Positions 18,305 through 27,575 of a DNA stretch of 64,000 nt are shown piece by piece. The DNA is from Pseudanabaena sp. PCC 6802. GTDB taxonomy: Bacteria > Cyanobacteriota > Cyanobacteriia > Pseudanabaenales > Pseudanabaenaceae. The stretch lies in contig NZ_KB235914.1 of NCBI RefSeq assembly GCF_000332175.1, forward strand, positions 131,966 to 195,965, in the 5' to 3' direction. Position 1 is the first letter of the stretch. The number at the start of each line of letters is the position of its first letter. The notes beneath the pieces were generated by a model. It was not told where the DNA came from. It ran no database searches and saw nothing but the letters and a program-made list of their open reading frames with translations. A program made the position numbers and the translations under genes.

Positions 18305-18461
18305 CATAGCGGTTTTCAGATCGGAAAGAGCAGGGGGTTTGGGGGTGTTGTCCCCAAGAGGGGGAGGCAGGGCAGTCTTGGGGGGGCCACACTAGAGCCA
18401 CTGCCGTGTGGCCCCCCTTCACCCCGTCAATAAAACCCGTTCTCAAGTGAAAACCGCTATA
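18305..18461. repeat. MITE-like repeat R2b, enlarged
   Basis: Ends are CATAGCGGTTTTCA and TGAAAACCGCTATA, a good inverted pair. The centre contains an extra G-rich stretch with GGGGGGGCCACAC and GTGTGGCCCCCC, which are themselves inverted, so this copy seems to carry a nested hairpin absent from R1 or R5. Confidence 0.8.
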
Positions 18462-18546
18462 GCCTTGAGTTTTTAGAGGTGCTTTTAAGTCAAATTTATT
18501 TTGAAGGGCTATAAGTTCCTCAAAATAAATTTGACAAACACTAGCG

Positions 18547-20130
18547 TTAGATTTCTTCTAAGTCGAGGACAGGGATAGCTGGGGCTTCTTGCCTGCTCAT
18601 GCCTGTGTGAATGCGATGTTCCACTTCATCGAATTTAGCACTTGATGCAGGATCGTTTTCCATTAATGAAACGATAATTCCTACGGCAAAGGAGAGAGGA
18701 ATTGAAACTAACCCAGGATTCTTCAAGGGGAAGAAAGCGGTGGTTTGCTTGAAAATATCGATCTGAATTGTGGGGGATAGGTAGATCAGCACCAAGGATG
18801 ACACCGTGCCAACCACAATACTTGTCACCGCACCATTTGTGGTGAATCTACGCCAAATCATCGACAGAAAAAGCGATGGGAAGTTAGCACTCGCAGCAAT
18901 CGCAAACGCCAGTCCCACCATATAGGCAACATTCTGTCCTTTGAACACAATGCCCAAAATAATGGCGACTACACCGAGTGCCATCGTTGCTGCTCTCGCT
19001 ACCCTGAATTGCTCGTTTTCGTTTGCCTTACCCTGGCGCACCACATTCACCCAGAGATCGTGGGAAAGCGATGCTGCCCCTGAGAGCGTCAGACCTGCCA
19101 CTACCGCTAAAATTGTGGCAAAAGAAACCGCAGCGATAAACCCTAAAAAGGCATTGCCACCAAGGGCTTCCGCCAATAAGGGAGCTGCCATGTTTCCACC
19201 TTTGTCAATGTTGGCAATCAAATCCTGTCCCACCAAGACCATCGAACCAAAACCAAGAATGAAGGTGAGCAGGTAGAAAAATCCTATAAACACAGTGGCA
19301 TACATCACCGAAGTGCGGGCAGCTTTGGCATCGGGTACGGTGTAAAAGCGCATGAGAATGTGGGGTAGACCTGCGGTTCCTAACATCAGTGCCATGCCTA
19401 GAGAGATGGCATCTAGAGGATCGGAAATCAGTTTGCCCGGTGCGAGTACCCCTGCACCATATTTGTCCGCAGCAGCAGTAAACAAATTGAGCGGATTAAA
19501 GCCAAACTTGGAGAGCACCAGTACGGACAGCAAAATCGTGCCGCCCAGCAAAAGCACAGCTTTAATAATCTGTACCCATGTGGTGGCGATCATGCCACCA
19601 AAAATTACATAGGCAAGCATGACACCGCCAACCAACAACACGGCGATTTCGTAGTTCAAGCCAAACAGCAGTTTGATCAGGTTGCCTGCGCCTACCATTT
19701 GCGCGATTAGATAGAAGCTAACCACTGCTAGCGTACCGATCGCTGCGGCAATCCGTACAGGGGTCTGACGCAAACGAAAGGCAACCACATCGACAAAGGT
19801 GTATTTACCAAGGTTCCGCAGGGGTTCGGCAATCAGAAACAGAACCAGGGGCCAACCTACAAGAAACCCGATGGAGTAAATCAAGCCATCAAAACCCTTG
19901 AGCGCAACCAGTCCAGCAATCCCCAAAAAGCTGGCGGCGCTCATGTAGTCACCTGCCAGTGCCAAGCCGTTTTGAAAGCCACTGATACTTTGCCCTGCGG
20001 TATAAAAATGGGATGTATTTTTCGTTTTGCCCGCTGCCCAGTAGGTAACGCCAAGGGAAGAGAGGACAAAAATTACAAAAAACACGATCGCGAGTGGATT
20101 AAATTGACCGACTGTTGTTGAGCTATTCAT
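18547..20130 (-). CDS. actP: Sodium:solute symporter, ActP (acetate permease) type
   Basis: The 527 residues contain about 13 membrane helices and the SSS-family features [19 protein letters not shown] at the sodium site and [17 protein letters not shown] in the middle. This pairing with a DUF485 protein is the hallmark of ActP/YjcG-type carriers that import acetate, glycolate or similar monocarboxylates. It overlaps the DUF485 gene by 4 bases. The substrate here is inferred only from family. Confidence 0.9.
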   Translation of the reverse strand: MNSSTTVGQFNPLAIVFFVIFVLSSLGVTYWAAGKTKNTSHFYTAGQSISGFQNGLALAGDYMSAASFLGIAGLVALKGFDGLIYSIGFLVGWPLVLFLIAEPLRNLGKYTFVDVVAFRLRQTPVRIAAAIGTLAVVSFYLIAQMVGAGNLIKLLFGLNYEIAVLLVGGVMLAYVIFGGMIATTWVQIIKAVLLLGGTILLSVLVLSKFGFNPLNLFTAAADKYGAGVLAPGKLISDPLDAISLGMALMLGTAGLPHILMRFYTVPDAKAARTSVMYATVFIGFFYLLTFILGFGSMVLVGQDLIANIDKGGNMAAPLLAEALGGNAFLGFIAAVSFATILAVVAGLTLSGAASLSHDLWVNVVRQGKANENEQFRVARAATMALGVVAIILGIVFKGQNVAYMVGLAFAIAASANFPSLFLSMIWRRFTTNGAVTSIVVGTVSSLVLIYLSPTIQIDIFKQTTAFFPLKNPGLVSIPLSFAVGIIVSLMENDPASSAKFDEVEHRIHTGMSRQEAPAIPVLDLEEI

Positions 20131-20522
20131 CCTTCCCCTCCATGGTCTGTTTCATTAATTGCTTCGTCTTGCGTGAGTTCTGGAGCATCGGTTGTGAGAT
20201 GCCCGGCTGTACCTCCACTCCGATTTGAGGTATTACCCATATTGCGTAACCCTTCCTGTAGTTTGGCAACGTGGACATCGTAGACATTGTTTGCCCAATT
20301 TACATAAACGTAAGTAAGCAACCATACTGCCGCAATCGTTAAGGCACCAAGTAAAATCCCTAAAGACAGTCCGGGGGTAATAGGCGTGGCTAATAGTGGC
20401 TTATCATAGGCAATCAGAAGGATAACCCCGAAGTAAATAACCATCATGATGGCTGTGAGCCACATAGAGATGCGCCAGCGATCGGCGGCGACATCATCTA
20501 GCGTTTTTGCGCGATTTTTCAT
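20127..20522 (-). CDS. yjcH: DUF485 membrane protein, YjcH-like partner of ActP
   Basis: The 131 residues have two membrane helices (about 21-43 and 55-77, the second with the [10 protein letters not shown] tail) and an acidic, disordered C-terminus. DUF485 genes stand directly before actP in many bacteria, as here, with an ATGA overlap that suggests translational coupling. The exact role is not known; probably an accessory subunit. Confidence 0.85.
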   Translation of the reverse strand: MKNRAKTLDDVAADRWRISMWLTAIMMVIYFGVILLIAYDKPLLATPITPGLSLGILLGALTIAAVWLLTYVYVNWANNVYDVHVAKLQEGLRNMGNTSNRSGGTAGHLTTDAPELTQDEAINETDHGGEG

Positions 20523-20806
20523 GAATTTTGTAGTAGCAATTTTTATAAAAATTTGTTTTATCCAGCCATAAATCGAATGTGGGTTCTAGCGCCTCTATTG
20601 ACACTAAAAAGATCCAAGACAAAGAATTTAAGTCGCTTTGCAATCGCAGGCTTATTTCAGTGCATAGCAGCGCACACCACGTTCAGCCGTTTGCAGGGGG
20701 CAACGATCCCCCACTTGCTTATCTAACTACAAGAGCGCTTAAATATCTTCAAACCTTAACAATATTTACAAATATTAAGGCTTTGTCCGAATCGAAACAA
20801 AAATGC

Positions 20807-22726
20807 CTAAGAAATCGCAACGCGGAAGCCGTAATTATTATCTTTGCGATCGGGTTGCAGTCGATTGCGAAACGACGAACGGCAGTTATATTGATGGTTG
20901 CGCCAGGAGCAGCCCCTCGATAGTCGATAGCGATCGTTACCGCTCTCTTCCCACGCGCTGCCATCATCCGGCGCGCCCTGATAGCTCTCGTGCCAGTTGT
21001 CAGCACACCACTCCCACACGTTGCCGTGCATGTCGTGCAGGCCAAATGCATTGGCAGGGAATATCCCTACTTCCGAAGTTTGAGGGCGATAGTAGTTCTT
21101 GCGATATCCATCGGAGTAAACATCATCATAATTGGCTAGATTAGAACTGAGATGTTTGCCAAAATAAAATGGCGTATCTGTTCCCGCTCGACAGGCATAT
21201 TCCCACTGCGCTTCGCTGGGAAGTTGATAGTTGCGTCCTGTTTGGCAGTAGAGGCGATCGCAAAATTCAACCGCATCGTACCAAGAGACGCATTCCACCG
21301 GGCGATTGCTACCTTTAAAGTAGGATGGATCGAGATCGAGGGTGCGATTTACAGGTGGAAGCATCGCCACCGCCATCCATTGTGCTTGCGTAATCGGATA
21401 TTTGCCCATATAGAAAGGTAAAATGGAAACAGGATGCTGAATGGATTCAAAACCAGAATGTCGCCCCTCTTGCGGTGAAGCTCCCATTAAGAAAGTGCCC
21501 GCAGGGATATATATCATTTCCAGGACTATGCCGCCGCCCAGATTTTCCAATATATTAGGCTTTTTGACTTGTGGAAATGGCGATGACGCAGCGATCGCAG
21601 GTTGAATCGGTTTCGCGATGCGATTGGCTACTATCTGCACCGCCGATCTTCCCATTGCTGCTGGCATAGGGGGGCGGTTGGGATGGTGAGTGGGAGAGCT
21701 AAGGGAATGCCGCAATGCCTCAATTTCAGCTAGATGTTTGGCTGTCCGGTTACCATTCTGCATAATGTTGTTGGACACTGCGGGCGATGTAACATTCCTA
21801 GCAGTCGTTTGAGCCAGAGATTTTTGTCCGATTGGGCGCGATCTATTAATCGCGATCGCGGGATCGAGATCGGCTAAGACTTGTTCCACTGATTGGTAGC
21901 GATAGTTTACAGCGTGGGCGATCAAGCGATCCAGGGTTTTAGCCAGGTTGCCATTCACCGGATTGCCTTTGAGATGCGATCGCCAGATCCAGTCATTATT
22001 GCCATCAATGAGATCGAAGGGAGATATACCCGTCAGCAAGTAAATGCAAGTAACGCCCAAACTATACAGATCGCTGGCAAAGACGGCTTTGCCCCTTGCC
22101 TGTTCGGGAGCCATAAATTCGGCGCTGCCAATACTGGTTCCGGTTTTTAATAAAGCCGTACTGGTGGCATACTTGGCAGCCCCAAAGTCAACTAACACGA
22201 GCTGGCGATCGCTGTTGCGGCGAATGATATTTTCGGGTTTGATATCGCGGTGAATTACGCCACCCGCATGGATAAATTGCAGGACGGGCAATAAATTGCA
22301 GAGGAAATGACGTACTTTAGCCTGGTCAAAGGTTCCCTGTTGGGCGATCTCGCTACCGAGATCGCGACCGTCAACGAACTCCTGGATCAGGTACTGCTGA
22401 CCCTCTTGCTCGCAGTATGCCAGTAGCTCTGGAATGCGATCGTGCTTGCCTAACTCCTCCAGGCGCATGGCTTCCTGCTTAAATAGCTCGGCAGCTTTAT
22501 CCAGATTGCCCTGACCCTGGGGTGCAAACTGTTTGATCGCACATTTGGGTTGCGAGGGCTTATATGCATCTATACCCAAAAAAGTCCTGCCAAAGCCACC
22601 CTGGGCAATTAACCGCTCGGCTCGGTAGCGATCGCCGATCGAGAGCTTGGCACCACAATTTTGACAAAATCTGGATTTGGCAGAATTTTGACGCTTATAG
22701 CAACTGGGGTTGAGGCAGTAGCTCAT
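20807..22726 (-). CDS. Serine/threonine protein kinase fused to an FGE-sulfatase (SUMF1-like) domain
   Basis: A 639-residue protein. Residues 1-30 are a zinc ribbon (CLNPSC and CQNCG). Residues about 32-290 are a Pkn2-type kinase: GGFGRTFLG loop, lysine in CAIKQF, HRDIKPENI catalytic loop and DFGAAK. A linker follows, then from about residue 405 an FGE-sulfatase domain ([49 protein letters not shown]). The C-terminus RGCSWRNHQYNCRSSFRN is the same fold position as the variable repeats of the DGR targets at 60.2 and 62.9 kb, but the DNA differs at many non-adenine sites, so it is not a target of that template. It is probably a signalling protein whose C-terminal lectin-like domain binds ligand. 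Confidence 0.9.
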   Translation of the reverse strand: MSYCLNPSCYKRQNSAKSRFCQNCGAKLSIGDRYRAERLIAQGGFGRTFLGIDAYKPSQPKCAIKQFAPQGQGNLDKAAELFKQEAMRLEELGKHDRIPELLAYCEQEGQQYLIQEFVDGRDLGSEIAQQGTFDQAKVRHFLCNLLPVLQFIHAGGVIHRDIKPENIIRRNSDRQLVLVDFGAAKYATSTALLKTGTSIGSAEFMAPEQARGKAVFASDLYSLGVTCIYLLTGISPFDLIDGNNDWIWRSHLKGNPVNGNLAKTLDRLIAHAVNYRYQSVEQVLADLDPAIAINRSRPIGQKSLAQTTARNVTSPAVSNNIMQNGNRTAKHLAEIEALRHSLSSPTHHPNRPPMPAAMGRSAVQIVANRIAKPIQPAIAASSPFPQVKKPNILENLGGGIVLEMIYIPAGTFLMGASPQEGRHSGFESIQHPVSILPFYMGKYPITQAQWMAVAMLPPVNRTLDLDPSYFKGSNRPVECVSWYDAVEFCDRLYCQTGRNYQLPSEAQWEYACRAGTDTPFYFGKHLSSNLANYDDVYSDGYRKNYYRPQTSEVGIFPANAFGLHDMHGNVWEWCADNWHESYQGAPDDGSAWEESGNDRYRLSRGCSWRNHQYNCRSSFRNRLQPDRKDNNYGFRVAIS

Positions 22727-22894
22727 AGCAAAATAAGGCTGTAAGCAGAATGGCTAAAAGCCAGTTTATACGCACCTCTGATAAATTTAAAGGAGATCCA
22801 GCGAGTGGGGCATCGGGATCCGCATTAAGAAATCCTGAAATTTTAGATATTCGATCGCCCTGATATACTGGCAAAGGTGGCAATCATCTTAATA

Positions 22895-23287
22895 ATGCTG
22901 GAACTTAACACTTTCTTTCACAATACTTTTCATCACATTGGTGACTTTTCCCGCAATAACTGCGTTTCCATCTGTGCCTTTCTGGTTCCGGCCAACATGC
23001 TGGCTACCCTGCAAACTATGATTCTGGTTGCCCTGTCTCGTCCCGCCACCGAACTACGGTGGACGATTTCGGCCTCTATTCTTTATGCTGCGATCATGGT
23101 GCTACATGTCTTTAGCTGGTTTATCGCCGGTGTAGTCATGGCACCCACATTTATCTTGCTATTTTTGGGTAGCGTTTGTCTGGGGTTAAATGTTTGGGCG
23201 ATCGCCCACCCTGAAAGTATGGCTCGCCTGCTCAGGTCGCTAGTAACTTTGGTGCTGCCAAGTCAATTTAATACCAATTTGAACTAA
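22895..23287 (+). CDS. Small membrane protein of unknown function
   Basis: Starting at the ATG at 22895 (a GTG at 22877 is also in frame) the product has 130 residues with three hydrophobic segments (about 23-46, 57-83, 84-105). No motif is recognised. It stands alone between the kinase gene, which is divergent, and repeat R3. Real coding status is likely from its length and membrane pattern, but no family can be given. Confidence 0.55.
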   Translation: MLELNTFFHNTFHHIGDFSRNNCVSICAFLVPANMLATLQTMILVALSRPATELRWTISASILYAAIMVLHVFSWFIAGVVMAPTFILLFLGSVCLGLNVWAIAHPESMARLLRSLVTLVLPSQFNTNLN

Positions 23288-23290
23288 ACG

Positions 23291-23380
23291 CGACAGATCG
23301 AACGGGGTGAAGGGGTGGAACCCCTGCGTGGGGGCTGCGCCCCCACACCCCCTGTCCTAACAGATCTGTCTATGGCTATA
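23291..23380. repeat. MITE-like repeat R3, left end missing
   Basis: Shares with R1 and R2a the run from ACGGGGTGAAGGGGTGGAAC through the G/C palindrome to CTATGGCTATA at 23380. The TATAGC left tip is absent, so this is a truncated copy. One inner arm reads GTGGGGGCTGCGCCCCCAC, a variant of the palindrome that keeps pairing. Confidence 0.75.
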
Positions 23381-23503
23381 AATTGGCATAAGCTATTTAA
23401 GCGTGCGTCAGGATAGAGATGCCATTTTGGATTGGAGTGACAGCGGCATCAAATGGCGCACCTTACCCCACGACTTTCTCGCTTGACAAACAGTCTATAT
23501 GGA

Positions 23504-24328
23504 TTAGATGGGTAGATGGGCGGGTAAAAGAGACATCGCTACGATCGCTAAAAATAATAGTGCTGAAACGGTTTCCAAGATAGCAACGTTTTGGATGGGA
23601 GTAGTGCGATACCATTCTTGTCGTATTAAAATCAAACCAAACTTGAGCAACGCTATGCCAAAGGCGATCGCTGCGATTGGGTTGAGCCAGCCACAGTACC
23701 AGAGAATTCCGATCGTACAAAGAGCGATCGCGTGATAAATCGCGCCTGGAACCAGCGATGCGGTTTTGGGTTTGCGCAGTTTCACGGTAAAAATGGCACT
23801 GCTAAAAAACAAGGCGTTCAAGAGCCACAAACCGAGTACGGAAACCGACCAGGTGCCAGTGGTGGCAATGTAGGCAAACGGTGTTGTGAGGCAAACCGCC
23901 GCAAAGGTCAGCAGTTCGTTTGCTACCGATTTTTGCTGCCGATAAAAGACGGAAACCGCATCGATTGACAGAGCGGCGATCGCGCCCAAATACAGCCACA
24001 GCAAAAGCGGCGTTTGCAGGTAAAGATAAACCGCGAGACTCAATGATATCCCGGTATAAATTCCACCCCAGACCAAAAATCGAGGCTTCCAACTGCGACG
24101 CTGTTTAATTTGCAATACCAGTGGATGCTCTGCCTGAAATCCCGCAAAAGCACATATCAGTGCCAGAGTAGTGGCTACAGTCCATTGCTGCGCTGCGGCT
24201 GCGCCTGTCAGAAATGATACGAACAGCATGACATAGACCCCATGCTCTGGCGAAAATGTAGGGCGATACCAGACTGGAGTTCGAGCAGTAGAATTTTCTG
24301 GGATGGAATTAGTTTGAGAAAATGTCAT
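23504..24328 (-). CDS. YwiC-like membrane protein
   Basis: About 274 residues with some eight membrane helices and the PEHGVYVM motif near the start that marks the YwiC-like family (usually PKEHGAW). Family members are often found near nitrate and nitric oxide genes; their function is unknown. AAGGAG lies 8 bases before the ATG at 24328, better spaced than for the ATG at 24334. It is the last gene of the norB-led cluster, 52 bases after the CopD-like gene. Confidence 0.75.
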   Translation of the reverse strand: MTFSQTNSIPENSTARTPVWYRPTFSPEHGVYVMLFVSFLTGAAAAQQWTVATTLALICAFAGFQAEHPLVLQIKQRRSWKPRFLVWGGIYTGISLSLAVYLYLQTPLLLWLYLGAIAALSIDAVSVFYRQQKSVANELLTFAAVCLTTPFAYIATTGTWSVSVLGLWLLNALFFSSAIFTVKLRKPKTASLVPGAIYHAIALCTIGILWYCGWLNPIAAIAFGIALLKFGLILIRQEWYRTTPIQNVAILETVSALLFLAIVAMSLLPAHLPI

Positions 24329-24380
24329 AGCCATATCTCCTTAAATGCACGGGTATTCAGATAATTCAACGGGTTAGTAT

Positions 24381-24833
24381 CTAACCTAATCCACCGAGAC
24401 GAATTCCCGCTCCTAAGATTACAAACAACACCGCCAGCAATGTCACGCCCACAATGTGATATGCTAGGGAGTCTAGGGTTTCTTTGGTTAGATTTGGAAT
24501 GATGAAAAAGCGGGCGTGTACTGCCAGCGCTAACGTTCCCACTAGCAAGCCTAACTTGATGCCGATATAGGTTGATAGATACGACTCAAACGATAGTAAA
24601 CTTTGGAAGCCAGGAAAGTATATCCAGGTGAGCCACAGCCCCGTGATGACCTGGAGCAACAAAGACGCTAGTCCAAATCCCTCAAAATGTTCTTCAAATT
24701 GGTGAATGCGATCGGGATCGCGACTTTTCAGAGCTGAGGGCAAGACGGTAATGGCAAGCACTAAATGCCCGCCCGTCCAGACGGTAGCTCCTAGAGTATG
24801 CAGAATAACCAGAATTTTAAACAGCATTGGCAT
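24381..24833 (-). CDS. CopD-like four-helix membrane protein
   Basis: 150 residues with four membrane helices; the first carries LHTLGATVWTGGHLVLA and the third begins with a conserved H (AVHARFFII), a pattern of CopD/DUF2269-type proteins thought to bind heme or copper. The ATG at 24833 is preferred to an upstream TTG. It lies between the sulfide:quinone reductase gene and ywiC in a run of same-strand genes, so a role in the NO or sulfide response is inferred by position only. Confidence 0.7.
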   Translation of the reverse strand: MPMLFKILVILHTLGATVWTGGHLVLAITVLPSALKSRDPDRIHQFEEHFEGFGLASLLLQVITGLWLTWIYFPGFQSLLSFESYLSTYIGIKLGLLVGTLALAVHARFFIIPNLTKETLDSLAYHIVGVTLLAVLFVILGAGIRLGGLG

Positions 24834-24935
24834 CTTGCTATATCTATATACGGGCAATAGATTTGGATTTGGTATAACCGAGCGATCTCCATCCCATTAC
24901 CCGTTTTACCCTTGCGAATTACGACTTCTTGTCGA

Positions 24936-26129
24936 TCAGAACGTTCCTTTCAGCATTCCATTCCAGTACAGGATGGGAAATCCATACTTTTTCAGCAAAT
25001 ACATGGAAAGTCTTTCTTTGCCTTGATCGAAGGGAAAAGTCTCTGTGGGTTTGAGATCGTAGTCGAACTCTGCCATGATCGTTTTGCCATAGCCAGTCAC
25101 CAACGGGCAGCAGGTGTAGCCGTTGTATGTCGTTTGAGATGTTTGCCGATCGATCTCTGCGAAGAGGCGATCGACCAGAACAGGTGCCTGTTTGCGAACG
25201 GCGGCGGCAGTCTTAGATGTCGGCAAGCTACTGGCATCCCCCAGGCTAAAAACGTTTTTAAACCGCACGTGCTGGGTTGTGAATTTGTCAACATCAACCC
25301 ATCCAGCCTGATTGGCCAGGGGACTATTCTTAATAAAGTCGGGGGCGCTCATGGGCGGACCGACATGCAGCAAGTCAAACTCCATTGCCAGCAACTCGTT
25401 GGTTGCGAGATTTCTAAACCAGGCTTTCTTATTTTCACCATCTACCTTTTCCAGGTTGTAGCCGAACATGGTTTTGATGTTGCGCTCTGCAATAATCTTG
25501 CTCAGGGCATTAGCATATTTCTCTACGCTGAATATTTTGCCAACCGCAGAGACAAATACGATCTGGGCTTTGTCCCGTACCCCTTGCTTGCGAAAGAAAT
25601 TTTCGGCTAAGTACATGATCTTTTGCGGTGCGCCAGCGCATTTAATCGGCGTACTGGGAAAGGTGAAAATCGCCGTTCCCCCTTTAAAGTCTTTGATAAA
25701 ATCCCAGGTACGCTCGACGGTGTCCTTCGAGTAATTGGAGCAAACCCCATTTTTGCCTAGCGACTCTGGCAAACCTTCGATTTTGCCCCAGTCAATCTGA
25801 ATACCGGGACAAACAACTAAGTACTTGTACTTAACAGCTCCCGTTGACTGGGTAAGCACCTGGTTAGCATCTGGATCGAAGCCGGTAGCAAAATCTTTAA
25901 TCCACTTCACCCCCTTGGGGATCTGGGATGCTTCGTCTCTTTCAGTTTCGCTGAAGCGAGTAACGCCGCCACCAACCAGAGTCCACAGGGGTTGATAGTA
26001 GTGCTTGTCCGATGGTTCGATAATGGCGATCGCTAAACTGTCGTTCCGGTTTCTAATTCGCGCCGCAACGGAGATGCCCGCCGCACCACCCCCAACTATG
26101 ACAATATCGTAGGTGTTGGTTTCAGTCAT
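24936..26129 (-). CDS. sqr: Sulfide:quinone oxidoreductase (type II-like FAD protein)
   Basis: The 397-residue flavoprotein starts with the FAD-binding IVIVGGGAAGISVAARI, has YKYLVVCPGIQIDWG, a redox cysteine at CSNYSKDT and another in STPIKCAGAPQK, and the FAD contact FSLGDASSLPTSKTAAAVRKQ. This is the pattern of SQR type II, which oxidises sulfide or related sulfur species and feeds electrons to quinones at the membrane face. The C-terminal amphipathic tail (LYWNGMLKG) fits membrane contact. The ATG at 26129 is chosen over an upstream TTG. It shares a cluster with nitric oxide defence genes. Confidence 0.88.
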   Translation of the reverse strand: MTETNTYDIVIVGGGAAGISVAARIRNRNDSLAIAIIEPSDKHYYQPLWTLVGGGVTRFSETERDEASQIPKGVKWIKDFATGFDPDANQVLTQSTGAVKYKYLVVCPGIQIDWGKIEGLPESLGKNGVCSNYSKDTVERTWDFIKDFKGGTAIFTFPSTPIKCAGAPQKIMYLAENFFRKQGVRDKAQIVFVSAVGKIFSVEKYANALSKIIAERNIKTMFGYNLEKVDGENKKAWFRNLATNELLAMEFDLLHVGPPMSAPDFIKNSPLANQAGWVDVDKFTTQHVRFKNVFSLGDASSLPTSKTAAAVRKQAPVLVDRLFAEIDRQTSQTTYNGYTCCPLVTGYGKTIMAEFDYDLKPTETFPFDQGKERLSMYLLKKYGFPILYWNGMLKGTF

Positions 26130-26252
26130 ATTTTTGTTATTTTTATTTTTTGCGACAACTGTCAAATTATGCCAGCATTTCCAGCGCTTTCTACATCAGT
26201 GCAAACTCCCGCAACACTGTCAAATTGCGATCGCAAATAGATCGCAAATCAT

Positions 26253-26981
26253 TTATACGGAAACCTGACTTGCTTTTTCCTGTTCTAGGGCGATCGCGCG
26301 GGGAAATAGCACGTTGTTTTCTTTGTGAATGTGCTGGTGCATATCCTGCTCGAAGGTATGCAAAGCATCCAGCATAGCTCGATAGGTATTGCACGCCCAA
26401 TCCGGCGGCGTGAAGTCATCGGTGAGTTGATGCAGTTGTGCTAGCGCAGTTCCGGTTTCTTCATGTTCAAATTCCATCTGCCGTATTGGATTCGCTACAC
26501 TACCGCAATGGAACGCGGGTAGGGTATCGCTAGAATCCAGCAGCCGAATTGTTGGGAATAAAATTTGTTCCTCTTTCATCAGGTGCGTTGACAGTTCTGC
26601 CGACAGGAACAGAAAAATGTCTTTGACATGGGAAAGGCGTGGTTCTTTGTCGCCATGCACCGCAGCAACCTTCGTTACCATTTTTTCTAAACGGGGAAGT
26701 TCTGCATGTAGGTAGGCATGGTGAGTCCGCTCGATGTTATCTGCTAATTCGCTCAAAGACAGTGCTGTTAAACTTACTTCCGAGACAGATTCCCTGGCTG
26801 CATAGTCTTCCAATTGTGCCAAAAACGCTTGAGGATCTATGCCTTGCTGGCAACAGGCTTCTGCTAGAGTCTTTTTGCCGCCGCAGCAGTAGTCTACATT
26901 CGCCTGCTCGAACAAGCGAGCAAGAGAGGGGCGATCGCGCACGATCGCGCCGACGGTATCGTCAATTTGAAAGGTTGTCAT
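26253..26981 (-). CDS. ric: Iron-sulfur cluster repair di-iron protein (Ric/ScdA/YtfE)
   Basis: The 242 residues show the ScdA_N domain (VGAIVRDRPSLARLFEQANVDYCCGGKKTLAEAC) and a hemerythrin-like domain with the iron-binding histidines in ERTHHAYLHAELP, HLMKEEQILFP, FEHEETG and MHQHIHKENNVLFP. Ric repairs iron-sulfur clusters damaged by nitric oxide or oxidants. GGAG lies 10 bases before the ATG at 26981; the longer frame is not needed. It neighbours the hemoglobin and NO reductase genes, which supports a shared nitrosative-stress role. Confidence 0.93.
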   Translation of the reverse strand: MTTFQIDDTVGAIVRDRPSLARLFEQANVDYCCGGKKTLAEACCQQGIDPQAFLAQLEDYAARESVSEVSLTALSLSELADNIERTHHAYLHAELPRLEKMVTKVAAVHGDKEPRLSHVKDIFLFLSAELSTHLMKEEQILFPTIRLLDSSDTLPAFHCGSVANPIRQMEFEHEETGTALAQLHQLTDDFTPPDWACNTYRAMLDALHTFEQDMHQHIHKENNVLFPRAIALEQEKASQVSV

Positions 26982-27068
26982 GGTCTCGATCTCCGGCTTA
27001 CAAATTTTTGGGAATTGCGTTCCGTTGAGAATAGGCACTTAGGACTGTCAACCAGTCGGGAGGTTGGG

Positions 27069-27102
27069 ACATGCCCCAGACTCAAATTTTTCTGAGGCAT
27101 GT
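27069..27102. promoter_or_regulatory. Inverted repeat between glbN and ric
   Basis: ACATGCCCCAGA pairs with TCTGAGGCATGT (11 of 12 positions) around a 10-base loop. It lies 12 bases beyond the glbN stop on the transcribed strand and has no T-run, so it may be a processing or stability hairpin inside the polycistronic message, or a regulator site before ric. Confidence 0.5.
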
Positions 27103-27113
27103 TCTCCTCTGTC

Positions 27114-27488
27114 TTACTGGTTCAAGACCTCTTTCCGGTGTTCCGGTGCTGCCGCAATCGCCGCGACTTCTGCTCGGAGTTCTTCAGAAACCCCCAGTTC
27201 TTTTAAGGTTTCCATCAGATCTTCAGCAACGGCATCAAAGTGTTCGCCACTCAAACCATGCTGTTCTACTAATGCTTCATGGGCTTCACGCATATAGCGA
27301 CCGTTGTACTTATCCGTTCCGCCAAAGGCATAGGTGAGAAAATCTTTCTGATGTTGTCGTTGCTTAGTCATATCGACATTGGCAAAGAAGTGCTTGATGC
27401 GATCATCCTGCAAGACTCGCTCGTAGAACTTGTCAACGGCGAGGTCAACTGCCGCCACACCACCCAGTTTGTCAAACAAAGTCGTCAT
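27114..27488 (-). CDS. glbN: Truncated hemoglobin, group I (GlbN-like)
   Basis: The 124 residues match group I truncated globins: MTTLFDKLGG at the start, FYERVLQDDRIKHFF, the QKDFLTYAFGG loop and the proximal histidine in MREAHEALV. An AGGAGA site 5 bases before the ATG at 27488 decides the start. In cyanobacteria such globins protect against reactive nitrogen by dioxygenating NO. The gene is second in the cluster behind norB, in accord with that job. Confidence 0.94.
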   Translation of the reverse strand: MTTLFDKLGGVAAVDLAVDKFYERVLQDDRIKHFFANVDMTKQRQHQKDFLTYAFGGTDKYNGRYMREAHEALVEQHGLSGEHFDAVAEDLMETLKELGVSEELRAEVAAIAAAPEHRKEVLNQ

Positions 27489-27575
27489 AATTCTCCTGCT
27501 CAAAGTTAGACATAATGCTTTGGAGACCATGCATAAATGGTTTTCCAATTAATGGACAGACGTTACTTCAAGACG

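Noticed and set aside
18132-18446. Long N-terminal extension of the DUF305 protein
   Set aside because: It translates repeats R2a and R2b and the ATG at 18131 has a good AGGAGA site.
20807-20930. C-terminus of the kinase-FGE gene as a third variable repeat of the retroelement
   Set aside because: The protein layout matches, but the DNA differs from the template at many G, C and T positions, so it is homologous and not written by this template.
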